From the NCBI GenBank assembly GCA_028065725.1, contig JAPTVL010000551.1, positions 1-6,948 of the forward strand: DNA of 6,948 nt, written 5' to 3'. Origin of the DNA: Betaproteobacteria bacterium. GTDB lineage: Bacteria; Pseudomonadota; Gammaproteobacteria; Burkholderiales; Rhodocyclaceae. Positions 1 to 5,277 of the stretch are shown in pieces; positions within the stretch are counted from its first letter, which is position 1, and each line of letters opens with the position of its first letter. A program made the translations under genes and the position numbers. A model generated the notes under the pieces. It was not told the origin of the DNA. It did not search any database and saw only the letters and a list, made by a program, of their open reading frames with translations.

Positions 1-65
1 CAGTTTCTCGGCGCCGCCTATCCGCTGCTGGTGCACACCCCGTTCGGAATCTCGAAGTGCGGCTT

Positions 66-102
66 GGCCGAAGTCAGCCTGGCATGCTGTGCCGCTTCGG
101 CC
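66..102. repeat. Inverted repeat upstream of the tRNA promoter
   Basis: GGCCGAAG (66-73) and CTTCGGCC (95-102) are exact reverse complements, and inside them CAGC (75-78) can pair with GCTG (86-89). The nested hairpin stops just short of the tRNA -10 box. It has no T tract on either side, so it is not a standard intrinsic terminator. It could be the end of an upstream gene unit, or simply sequence within a coding end: frame 1 is open from base 1 to a TGA at 109-111, but I do not recognise the 36 residues. Confidence 0.35.
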
Positions 103-111
103 GGGATTTGA

Positions 112-117
112 TATACT
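112..117 (+). promoter_or_regulatory. -10 box of the tRNA-Ala promoter
   Basis: TATACT matches the sigma-70 -10 consensus at five of six positions and lies 13 bases before the mature tRNA end. The following GCGCGCC stretch is a GC-rich discriminator of the kind found at stringently controlled stable-RNA promoters. No convincing -35 hexamer sits 16-18 bp upstream (the region reads about GTGCCG), so the assignment rests on the -10 box and its position. Confidence 0.5.
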
Positions 118-130
118 GCGCGCCTCGTGT

Positions 131-206
<76 letters not shown>

Positions 207-237
207 TCCAACACTCCAAGCAGTCAAAAATGTCCCT

Positions 238-302
238 GGAAGCATAAACGTGCCGTTCGGCACGCTTATGCTTCCGAAAAGCCGCGGCACGTATATGCTT
301 CC
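238..302. repeat. Three copies of an 18-bp motif beside the tRNA
   Basis: The motif CGGCACGnnTATGCTTCC occurs three times: inverted at 238-255, and direct at 258-275 and 285-302. The three copies differ only at the two central bases (TT, CT and TA). The first two copies are two bases apart and make a long hairpin (10 bp, one mismatch, then 6-7 bp). The third copy stands alone, so the array is not just a terminator. Candidate roles are integrase arm-type sites at an attL, binding sites of another DNA-binding protein, or a REP-like element. Confidence 0.75.
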
Positions 303-316
303 GGTACTGCGTGAAT

Positions 317-351
317 AGAGCCGATTCGCGAAAAGCACATCGGTTTTTTTT
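317..351 (+). terminator. Intrinsic terminator downstream of the tRNA
   Basis: CCGAT (321-325) pairs with ATCGG (339-343) across a 13-base loop. The stem can be lengthened outward with A-U and G-U pairs (317-320 with the first Ts). It is followed directly by eight Ts (344-351). This is a standard rho-independent terminator for transcription coming from the tRNA. Confidence 0.7.
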
Positions 352-487
352 GCGCCCAAGATGCAAGGCAAAGACGGCTGGCGATAGGGGAAATCGGCCC
401 TGAATGTACAGCTATGTGATTGGTGCCGCCGACCTACGCGTGGAGCCATCTTCGACGTTCAAAGGAGGCTGACGTCAGGGCGAAAAG

Positions 488-508
488 AAGCCCGCACAAG
501 GCGGGCTT
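488..508 (-). terminator. Terminator-like GC hairpin, T tract on the minus strand
   Basis: AAGCCCGC (488-495) and GCGGGCTT (501-508) form an 8-bp stem with loop ACAAG. Read on the minus strand the stem is followed by CTTTTCG, a modest T tract; on the plus strand it is followed only by AAAT. It therefore best fits a terminator for leftward transcription, although no minus-strand gene is left immediately to its right. It may be a relic of a gene removed when the island was assembled. Confidence 0.5.
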
Positions 509-764
509 AAATCCAGTTCCAAAGGAGGAGGTTCTGGAGGAGACGGATTGAACTCTACGGGCTATGCTGCACCGCAGCAAACGATGATTATTAACTTGTT
601 CAGTTAAGAAATCTAACTCGTTGACAACCACCATATCTAGGGTACGGAAGCCGGCGACTGCTTTGTCGATACAATCCCAGCGGGTAGTTCCTGCCAGGAG
701 CAGTCGGCCATTGTTTCAGCATAGCCGTCACTCAATCGGCGGATTCACTCTTAAGCCTGCCGGA
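509..764. other. Region without a supported gene
   Basis: No open frame here has a credible start or a recognisable product. Visible structure: hairpin TGCTGC-ACC-GCAGCA at 565-579, hairpin TTAACT-TGTTC-AGTTAA at 591-607, and CATAGCC (720-726) with its inverse GGCTATG (767-773). On the minus strand around 535-556 the bases GTTCAATCCGTCTCCTCCA look like the T-loop and acceptor 3' end of a tRNA, but no cloverleaf can be built. Weak similarity to tniQ may begin near 690. Confidence 0.45.
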
Positions 765-1068
765 CTGGCTATGCGAGCAGTTCGGCCGATGCTGCCATTC
801 AAACTCGAAGAGTTTTGCGGCTGAAACCAGGCAATCGACCCCACGCAATGAATACCCTGCCCGAATTGGCAGAAAATATGGCCTGTCGCGGCCCTGCCTC
901 AAGTGCTGGTTCCGGGACCAGTGCGCGGAGATTCGGCGCAAGCATGCCAATGCGAGCTGGATCGCCGCTGCGGCGCGCGCCCAAGCCGATCGCGTCAAGA
1001 CCACAGAGTGGTGTGCAGCATGGCGATCAAGGCGTGTATCCGGGGCGGCGCAAGGTCCATGAGGTGTT
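765..1068 (+). pseudogene. Decayed 3' fragment of a tniQ-like gene
   Basis: This stretch is homologous, in opposite orientation, to the 3' half of the intact TniQ gene at 5278-6651. Bases 1028-1057 are identical to the reverse complement of 5383-5412 (30 bases), and 931-948 matches 5494-5511 (18 bases). Translated piecewise it gives LPELAEN, then CLKCWFRDQCAEIRRKHANA, then QGVYPGRRKVHEVL, matching LAELAKE, CLKYWFPDECVAIRRKHADA and QGVYPGRRKVNEVL of TniQ. The pieces lie in different frames because single bases are missing (one between 870 and 905, two between 995 and 1030). There is no 5' half. It is therefore a frameshifted remnant, not a functional gene. It ends about 30 bp before the operator of the XRE gene. 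Weaker resemblance may extend upstream to about 690. Confidence 0.85.
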
Positions 1069-1099
1069 ACTCACATAAGTGACATTTTGCGGTGCATAT

Positions 1100-1141
1100 T
1101 TAACCGTGGCGGTTGACTTTATAAACCGGCACGGTTAATAA
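1100..1141 (+). promoter_or_regulatory. Promoter with twin operators for the XRE-immA unit
   Basis: A promoter TTGACT (1113-1118), 17-bp spacer, TAATAA (1136-1141) lies 80 bp upstream of the XRE start. It is overlaid by two palindromes of the form AACCGnnnCGGTT, at 1102-1114 and 1124-1136. The centres (1108 and 1130) are 22 bp apart, two helical turns, so two dimers would bind the same face of the DNA. Together they also form a larger 15-bp inverted repeat with one mismatch. The left site overlaps the -35 and the right site abuts the -10, as expected for a repressor. Autorepression by the XRE protein is inferred. A further palindrome AGACC-GA-GGTCT lies at 1180-1191 in the 5' leader. Confidence 0.75.
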
Positions 1142-1220
1142 TGGTCTGCGTCCAATAACAATGGCCTGGCGCGGCGGGGAGACCGAGGTCTAATGAACGT
1201 ACAGCACAGGAGCGACAAAC

Positions 1221-1595
1221 ATGACAACGGATTTCGGAAGAAAGGTGCAGCAATTGCGTCAACTGGCAGGCATGACGTTGTTCGAGGTGGCGCAGAAGAT
1301 GAATCTGTCTTCGGCATTTCTGTCGGCGGTGGAAAATGGCCGAAAGCGCGTGCCCGACGACTTTGTCGAAAAGCTCGGGCGCGCTCTGCCGGAGGCCCGG
1401 ACCAACGCCGACACGCTGGAATCGATGGCCAATCAGGCGCGCCAGCAGGTGGTGGTGCCGCTGCCTAAGGCTAGCCGCCAGGATGCCGATCTGGCGACCG
1501 CCCTGGCGCGCAAGTTCAATACTCTATCGGACGATCAGAAGCGCTACATTCGCGCCATTCTCGACAACTACAACCCGGCCGCGGAGGACAAATGA
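1221..1595 (+). CDS. XRE-family helix-turn-helix regulator
   Basis: A 124-residue protein with an N-terminal Cro/CI-type helix-turn-helix: residues 6-40 carry the LRQLAGMTLFEVAQKMNLSSAFLSAVENGRK-type pattern, with the recognition helix around LSSAFLSAVENG. The C-terminal half (about 65-124) is helical and charged and may be the dimerisation or protease-target region. AGGAG at 1208-1212 lies 8 bases before the ATG, which fixes the start. The stop overlaps the next start as ATGA, so it is translationally coupled to the ImmA-like peptidase. XRE/COG2856 pairs are known both as ImmR-ImmA switches of integrative elements and as predicted toxin-antitoxin pairs; by analogy this protein represses its own promoter and is the likely substrate of its neighbour. 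The exact substrate and the signal cannot be read from sequence. Confidence 0.9.
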   Translation: MTTDFGRKVQQLRQLAGMTLFEVAQKMNLSSAFLSAVENGRKRVPDDFVEKLGRALPEARTNADTLESMANQARQQVVVPLPKASRQDADLATALARKFNTLSDDQKRYIRAILDNYNPAAEDK

Positions 1596-2146
1596 TCGAG
1601 CACCGCAGAAAGGACGGCGTGGTGGTGCCACCGATGAGCGAGGCGGCGATCGCTGGCCTGGCCGGCATGGTGCGCAGGACGGTGCAGCAGGATGGGGTGA
1701 AGCTGTTCCCCATCGTTCTGCTCTATGAGATGCTCTTCATCTTCGACGATGCGGCCCGTTTCGAGGTAATTGAGGACCATCAGATGGGGGACGACGACGC
1801 CCGGACCTATCCTGATCGCGGTCTGGTCCTGTTGCGCGAAAGCGTCTACAACAGCGCAGCGCGCGGCGAGGGTCGGCCGCGCTTTACCATGGCGCATGAG
1901 CTGGGTCATCTGATGCTGCATCGAGGCGTGTCGTTCAACCGCGTCAATCCCGAAGCGCCGCCCAAGATATTCCGCAACAGCGAATGGCAGAGCGACGTGT
2001 TTTCTTCGCATCTGCTGATGCCGACCCATCTGATCGCGGGTTACCGCGATCCGAAGGATGTGGCGCGGGATTTCGGCGTGTCCTATTGGGCAGCGGAAAT
2101 CCGCCTAGCCAAGATGAAGAAAGGGACCATGAAGCAAGTCTCATAG
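1592..2146 (+). CDS. ImmA/IrrE-type metallo-endopeptidase
   Basis: A 184-residue protein with the zinc-binding signature AHELGHLMLH (HELGH at residues 102-106; His102 and His106 as ligands, Glu103 as catalytic base). The downstream pattern NSEWQSDVFSSHLLMP (from residue 129) is the family's third-ligand region, with Glu131 as the candidate third zinc ligand. The length is normal for COG2856/ImmA-IrrE proteins and all key residues are present. Members cleave or inactivate the paired XRE repressor after a signal, for example ImmA on ImmR in ICEBs1. The ATG overlaps the XRE stop by ATGA, supporting a coupled pair. No signal peptide or membrane segment is seen, so it acts in the cytoplasm. The C-terminal segment (150-184) is basic and resembles the wing region of related proteins. 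Confidence 0.92.
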   Translation: MIEHRRKDGVVVPPMSEAAIAGLAGMVRRTVQQDGVKLFPIVLLYEMLFIFDDAARFEVIEDHQMGDDDARTYPDRGLVLLRESVYNSAARGEGRPRFTMAHELGHLMLHRGVSFNRVNPEAPPKIFRNSEWQSDVFSSHLLMPTHLIAGYRDPKDVARDFGVSYWAAEIRLAKMKKGTMKQVS

Positions 2147-2155
2147 TCCCTTTCA

Positions 2156-2268
2156 ACCGGAGATCCCTTGCCAGGCGAGGGGTCCGGTGGTGCACGGGAT
2201 GGACTCCATGCGTGTGAGAGCCATCAGTCTATCCCGTATCGCCGCCCTCCGGCAAGTCCTGCCTGGAG
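2156..2268 (+). ncRNA. Structured leader: three tandem hairpins before the 47-aa gene
   Basis: The 138-nt gap between immA and the small gene can fold into three hairpins in a row. Hairpin 1: ACCG (2156-2159), GATCCCTTG (2162-2170), loop CCAGG, CGAGGGGTC (2176-2184), CGGT (2185-2188), with a 2-nt bulge. Hairpin 2: ACGGGATGGACT (2194-2205) with AGTCTATCCCGT (2226-2237), 12 bp with one G-U and a 20-nt loop. Hairpin 3: CTCCGGCA (2247-2254) with TGCC-T-GGAG (2260-2268). The Shine-Dalgarno AGGAGG (2271-2276) follows at once. CCTCC at 2246-2250 can pair either with GGAG of hairpin 3 or with the SD itself, so two exclusive states are possible. I infer a regulatory 5' leader, or a processed small RNA. 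I recognise no known riboswitch class. Confidence 0.55.
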
Positions 2269-2284
2269 AAAGGAGGTGGTCGTC

Positions 2285-2428
2285 ATGGCAACACAGCAAC
2301 GTTTCAATGTTCCGGTTCCGGCAGGTATGAAGCTGATCTTTCGTCCGTTCATCACGTTGAAGAACGGTCGCAAGGTATGGGCTTGGCAACGCGGTAAACG
2401 GGCGTTTCCCCTGCTGGTAAAAATATAG
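2285..2428 (+). CDS. 47-aa small protein of the XRE-ImmA unit
   Basis: A short gene with an unusually good ribosome binding site: AAAGGAGG ending at 2276, 8 bases before the ATG. The product is basic, with no signal peptide or clear membrane segment. It contains FNVPVPAGMKLIFRPFITLK (residues 7-26), followed by NGRKVWAWQRGKRAFPLLVK. The pattern F-R-x-F-I-T-x-K-x-G, aromatic residues, then G-K-R-A-F-P looks like a compact beta fold. I recall similar short basic proteins in phages and near XRE genes but cannot name a family. It is the third gene of the plus-strand unit and lies behind the structured leader, so its dose appears to be controlled separately. It could be an effector, an anti-repressor or a nucleic-acid binder; function unknown. 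Confidence 0.75.
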   Translation: MATQQRFNVPVPAGMKLIFRPFITLKNGRKVWAWQRGKRAFPLLVKI

Positions 2429-2440
2429 TGCTGCGGGTCC

Positions 2441-2469
2441 GGCCGTCTCGCCTTTGCGGCGGGGCGGCC
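2441..2469. terminator. Convergent hairpin between the two opposing units
   Basis: GGCCGTCTCGCC (2441-2452) pairs with GGCGGGGCGGCC (2458-2469) over 12 continuous pairs (two G-U) around the loop TTTGC. It lies between the stop of the 47-aa gene (2428) and the stop of the opposing ADP-ribosyltransferase-like gene (2477), the expected place for a bidirectional terminator. There is no T tract next to the stem on either strand, so termination may be weak or factor-assisted. Confidence 0.55.
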
Positions 2470-2476
2470 GCTTCGG

Positions 2477-3109
2477 TCAGGCGAGGTCGATCGGACGGAA
2501 GTAACCTTTGATGCAGCTTCGGTCGCGAATGCACAGCTGGATATGATTCTTGTCCTTGAATCCCGCGTCAGCGTAGAGTTCGTCGCCTTCTGGAAACATG
2601 GCGCGAACGCTGTCATACGGTGCCAGGTTGCTTGCTTTGCGGAAGTCATGAAGGCTGTTCATCACCAGACAGTCGAGCGTCCTTGAGGACTTGTCCTTGC
2701 CACCTGCATTCGCTGGCAACTTCAATCTGGTGGCGTCGTAGATCGTCACCAGATTCTGATGCGCGTCTATCACCTGCTGAAGGCCACTGCTATCGAGCAA
2801 ATCGAGGCAGTGCTTGAGGTCGATGATCGCTCCGAGCACAAACGGCGTTTTGATCTTTCCTCGCGCCTCCCTGTCCTTCGCCCATTCGAGGGCGCGCTGC
2901 GGGTTGCCTTCCCAGAAATAGGTTCCGTGCCCCAGCCAGTCCCACCTCTGCTTGGATGGGTTGAGATGTTTGAGGGACCCGCTGAGGATGCCTTCGCCGG
3001 TTTTGGCATCGCAACCGTGGAAACCGATCACAAAGGCTGGTTGATACTCGTACAGTTCCCAGGGGGACGGCACGGGCTCAGCGCTTTGCAGTCTTAAGAG
3101 GTGCGCCAA
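2477..3109 (-). CDS. ADP-ribosyltransferase-like (PARP-fold) protein, putative toxin
   Basis: Up to 210 residues. Residues 28-34 read IGFHGCD, the first ART-type strand with the His of the NAD-binding core (His31). Residues 56-77 contain WDWLGHGTYFWE followed by PQRALEWA, the second motif with its conserved aromatic (Tyr64), as in the HGT...GIYF pattern of PARP-like toxins. Near the end, NHIQLCIRDRSCIKGYF (188-204) fits the third strand, where a Gln or Glu is expected (Gln191). The order H-Y-Q/E and the spacing support an ART fold, but activity is inferred. The start is uncertain: the longest frame begins with TTG (3109) without a good SD; a GTG at 3073, 5 bases after the stop of the 75-aa gene, is an alternative (198 aa). 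The frame overlaps the 75-aa gene by 32 bases, implying coupling. It is the last gene of the minus-strand unit. Confidence 0.8.
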   Translation of the reverse strand: MAHLLRLQSAEPVPSPWELYEYQPAFVIGFHGCDAKTGEGILSGSLKHLNPSKQRWDWLGHGTYFWEGNPQRALEWAKDREARGKIKTPFVLGAIIDLKHCLDLLDSSGLQQVIDAHQNLVTIYDATRLKLPANAGGKDKSSRTLDCLVMNSLHDFRKASNLAPYDSVRAMFPEGDELYADAGFKDKNHIQLCIRDRSCIKGYFRPIDLA

Positions 3110-3305
3110 TTCGCTTCAGGAAGGCCATGGCGCTTTTATGGTCGGCCGCGACTTCCTTGCCGTACGACACCATGGCCCGATGCAATTGGGTTGGCGTCAT
3201 GGTCCTGTCGCCGCTGATAAACTGGCCGGCCGCCGAACTGCGACTGACGCGCGCAACAGCGCCGGCAGGCATCGTGTTTTTTGGACGGTTGGTTTTTGCG
3301 TTCAT
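3078..3305 (-). CDS. 75-aa basic protein, putative partner of the ART-like protein
   Basis: A small basic protein with two parts: a disordered-looking N-terminus rich in Lys, Arg, Ser and Ala (residues 1-35), and a helical C-terminal segment, from MTPTQLHRAMVSYGKEVA to SAMAFLKRIGAPL (36-70). The latter resembles the short helical proteins encoded just before ART-like or similar toxins (pattern A-x-x-F-L-x-R-x-G-I/A), from memory only. I chose the ATG at 3305 because the longer frame up to 3401 would run through the end of the protease gene. The start has no Shine-Dalgarno, but a promoter predicts a transcript starting about 4 bases before it, so it may be leaderless. Antitoxin, immunity or adaptor role is inferred from size, position and overlap with the next gene. 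Confidence 0.65.
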   Translation of the reverse strand: MNAKTNRPKNTMPAGAVARVSRSSAAGQFISGDRTMTPTQLHRAMVSYGKEVAADHKSAMAFLKRIGAPLKTAKR

Positions 3306-3315
3306 GGAGAGTGCG

Positions 3316-3344
3316 ATGCTACCGTGATTTGGCTTTTCCGGCAA
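3316..3344 (-). promoter_or_regulatory. Internal promoter for the 75-aa/ART-like pair
   Basis: On the minus strand TTGCCG (3339-3344) and TAGCAT (3316-3321) are separated by exactly 17 bp. The predicted transcription start is near 3309, only about 4 bases before the ATG at 3305. The promoter lies inside the last codons of the protease gene. It would allow the 75-aa/ART-like pair to be expressed without the protease, and the missing Shine-Dalgarno of the 75-aa gene fits a leaderless message. Confidence 0.45.
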
Positions 3345-4281
3345 CGCGTGACCGGGGCGCTTGTGCTCGGGCGGGCGCCACGGGGGTGATCTTTGGGGCA
3401 ATGGAAAGAAGGTCGGTGTTTAGGTGGCGGATCTCAATGGTGCGGCTCAAGCCGGGGTTGAGCTGGGCCAGCACCAGGCCCAGGGCGTTTTCGTGGTTGT
3501 CCGGGCAACGTACCTGGTCGTTGTTGAACAATACCTCACGCGCCTCGCTGCGGTCGATCACGAAATCGTGGGTGGGGTACTCATAGACCAAGTTGTGCAA
3601 GGCCTCCTGTGACTGCAGAATGCTGGACCGGCTGTTCAGCCGCTCGCCATAGGCTTCGGTGATCAGCATGGTGCGTTGAACATAGCCCAGCCGCACCGGA
3701 TCCATATGGGCATACAGCCCAGAAAAAAGGCCTTGTGTCAATTGGCGCGCTGTCTCGCTGGCGAACTTGGTATTGAGCCGCTCCTTATGCCGCATGTCGG
3801 CGAGGAAATCCTTGAATGAATCTTTGGCATGGCGCTGTAGCCAGTCCATGGCCTGGATCATGTCCAAGCCCGAGTTGTATTCGAGGATTTCTTCCCGGTT
3901 AGCCAGTTGCACGTCCATCGGCCCCAATTCGCCGCGGTTGCCGATTACCACGGTGTTGAAGCCAATGGCCATCAGCGTGCCGGCGCTCTTGCAGGCGCAA
4001 AAAACATACAGGGTGAGCTGCTCGTAGTGGTGCCCGAGGGCGCGTGCAATACGGTAGGCGGCATGCGGGTCGCCGCCTAGGGTGTTGAGGAACAATCCTG
4101 CATGGCGGCGCTTGCCGGTGCTTAGGGCCTCGATCTTGTCGCACAGAAGCGTATAGCCCTGGCGGGTGATTTCACCGGCGTAGAACAACAGGTCTACATC
4201 GTCCCGCTCGATGATGTGGCGTGCGGCATCGCCCAGCTTGGTGCTGGGATCTAGCTCGGTACTGTCGGCCTCTTCGACCAT
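3319..4281 (-). CDS. SDH-type serine protease (ClpP/SppA-like fold)
   Basis: A 320-residue protein of the serine dehydrogenase proteinase type (SDH_sah), a ClpP/crotonase-fold peptidase related to SppA. Visible landmarks: FLNTLGGDP (64-72), the glycine-rich strand and oxyanion turn; CKSAGTLMA (97-105) with the candidate nucleophile Ser99 after Lys98; and GELGPMDVQL (117-126), the typical segment after the active-site helix. An alpha-helical region follows (140-240), and the tail 295-320 is a basic Ala/Pro/Arg-rich extension. No signal peptide or membrane anchor is seen, so it is cytoplasmic, unlike SppA. AAGGGA about 7 bases before the ATG is the ribosome site. It is the first gene of the minus-strand unit and overlaps the promoter of the following pair. 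The natural substrate is unknown; the 75-aa partner or a repressor is a candidate by context only. Confidence 0.87.
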   Translation of the reverse strand: MVEEADSTELDPSTKLGDAARHIIERDDVDLLFYAGEITRQGYTLLCDKIEALSTGKRRHAGLFLNTLGGDPHAAYRIARALGHHYEQLTLYVFCACKSAGTLMAIGFNTVVIGNRGELGPMDVQLANREEILEYNSGLDMIQAMDWLQRHAKDSFKDFLADMRHKERLNTKFASETARQLTQGLFSGLYAHMDPVRLGYVQRTMLITEAYGERLNSRSSILQSQEALHNLVYEYPTHDFVIDRSEAREVLFNNDQVRCPDNHENALGLVLAQLNPGLSRTIEIRHLNTDLLSIAPKITPVAPARAQAPRSRVAGKAKSR

Positions 4282-4340
4282 CGGGGTTCCCTTTCTTCAG
4301 GCGCACCCAGAAGGATAGGAAATCCAACGGGCATTCGTGC

Positions 4341-4370
4341 AGTATCGCCGACGCCGGATGTAGTCGTCAA
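4341..4370 (-). promoter_or_regulatory. Promoter of the protease gene
   Basis: On the minus strand TTGACG (4365-4370) is followed after 18 bp by GATACT (4341-4346). This predicts a start near 4334 and a leader of about 50 bases before the ATG at 4281. It is the best sigma-70-like match upstream of the gene. Confidence 0.55.
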
Positions 4371-4406
4371 TCGCCGATTTCCGGCCAGCATGCGTCACGA
4401 TTTGAA

Positions 4407-4416
4407 GAAACGTTTC
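4407..4416. promoter_or_regulatory. Palindrome upstream of the protease promoter
   Basis: GAAACGTTTC is a perfect 10-bp palindrome about 37 bp upstream of the -35 box of the protease gene. The position would suit an activator or a remote operator. It differs from the AACCGnnnCGGTT sites at the XRE promoter, so a different regulator would be needed. A palindrome this short can occur by chance. Confidence 0.3.
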
Positions 4417-4723
4417 ACCTAACGAGCGGCGGCTTGTTTTATTTTCGCACCTGCCCGTACCTAGCGTGTGATGCGCTGAGCGAACCCAATCTCCAGTGCG
4501 GGCTGGGCTGACGAATCCCACTGAGGTCGCTCTCTGCCTGTGCCACCATGGTAGTACCTCCCGCAGTGGTGACCCCCGATCCTAATTGATGACTTCCCGC
4601 AGCGTTTATCGAATGGGCGCAATAGGCGGAGAAGCGGCCATTTGCCAATAGCCGTTTATCTCACCAGTTGGAAGGGCTGAAAAGCACTTTACGCGACGGC
4701 CGGTCATGTTTGATTTGGTTAAT
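4417..4723. other. Region without a supported gene
   Basis: I see no coding region I can defend here. The one minus-strand frame of note (4521-4297) lacks a ribosome site and runs through the protease promoter. Base composition is less GC-biased than in the genes, with scattered T-rich patches (for example TTGTTTTATTTT near 4434). CGTTTATC occurs twice (near 4602 and 4652), without further array structure. Confidence 0.4.
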
Positions 4724-4743
4724 TCCGGATCCGTCGCCGGAAG
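4724..4743 (-). terminator. Small hairpin after the 146-aa gene
   Basis: TTCCGG (4724-4729) and CCGGAA (4738-4743) form a 6-bp stem with an 8-base loop, 8 bases downstream of the stop at 4751 on the minus strand. Only a short TTAACC follows it, so it is at best a weak terminator. Confidence 0.35.
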
Positions 4744-4750
4744 CCCCTAG

Positions 4751-5191
4751 CTAGCGCAACTCGGTCTTGAAGCACTTGCTGCACGTCCATCGCGTAGCCG
4801 TCAGGGTCTGGCCATCAGGTTGCCAGTCGTGCCTGCAGCTAGCCTGCTTGGTCAGCGACGTAACCGCTCCGAAGTGGGTCGCGAATTCCTTGTCGGAGGA
4901 TGCTTCCCTCAGACGATTGTGCTTATCCACCTCGGGACCCCATCCTAGGTTTTGCAGACATGCCGCCAAAAGACGGATTGCCTGTTCCTCAGACGCATCA
5001 GGGGGAATGTCGAATTCGTTGGGCGAAATCAGTTCGCCGCCTGCAGTGCGCGGTTCGGGGTTCTCCAGGTACAGGCCGCGACCCTCGCAATTCGTCTGAA
5101 GAGTGCCGTAGACGCCGGCGCCCTCGATCCCTTTGATGCTGAATGACCATGCGCCTTTGCGGCAGCGAACGTAGTCGATACGAAACGTCAT
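4751..5191 (-). CDS. 146-aa hypothetical with C-terminal zinc-ribbon-like motif
   Basis: I do not recognise a family. The start is supported by GGAGA 8 bases before the ATG. The N-terminal part (1-65) is rich in Gly and beta-forming residues, with alternating aromatics (DYVRCRKGAWSFSIKG). Residues 66-85 (SEEQAIRLLAACLQNLGW) form a probable amphipathic helix. The end carries CRHDW (119-123), then WTCSKC (135-140), a C-x-H and C-x-x-C arrangement typical of a small zinc ribbon. No signal peptide or membrane segment. It lies 86 bases after the tniQ stop on the same strand, so it could be read from the tniQ transcript; no separate promoter stands out. A nucleic-acid or protein-binding adaptor is possible but not shown. 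Confidence 0.7.
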   Translation of the reverse strand: MTFRIDYVRCRKGAWSFSIKGIEGAGVYGTLQTNCEGRGLYLENPEPRTAGGELISPNEFDIPPDASEEQAIRLLAACLQNLGWGPEVDKHNRLREASSDKEFATHFGAVTSLTKQASCRHDWQPDGQTLTATRWTCSKCFKTELR

Positions 5192-5277
5192 GACGGTTTC
5201 TCCATGAAATGCGACCGACCGACAGTTGGCCGGCCGCGGTTGATACTCCTATGCGCGAAACTCACCGGTCGAGCCTG

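Noticed and set aside
621..649. TTGACA at 621-626 as a promoter
   Set aside because: The -35 is perfect, but no -10-like hexamer lies 16-18 bp downstream and no gene follows.
732..1004. Minus-strand 90-codon frame over the tniQ remnant
   Set aside because: The same segment matches tniQ on the plus strand; the minus-strand product is a shadow.
815..1078. Plus-strand 87-codon frame as a functional small gene
   Set aside because: Only its first and last parts match TniQ in this frame; the middle matches in another frame, showing frameshift decay rather than a gene.
1067..1090. Possible TnsB-type transposon terminus (TGTCACTTATGTGAG on the minus strand)
   Set aside because: It starts with TGTCA and lies at the edge of the tniQ remnant, but I found no matching inverted end elsewhere in the window and no flanking target duplication.
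4297..4521. Minus-strand 74-codon frame upstream of the protease
   Set aside because: No ribosome site, no recognisable motif, and it covers the promoter and part of the leader of the protease gene.
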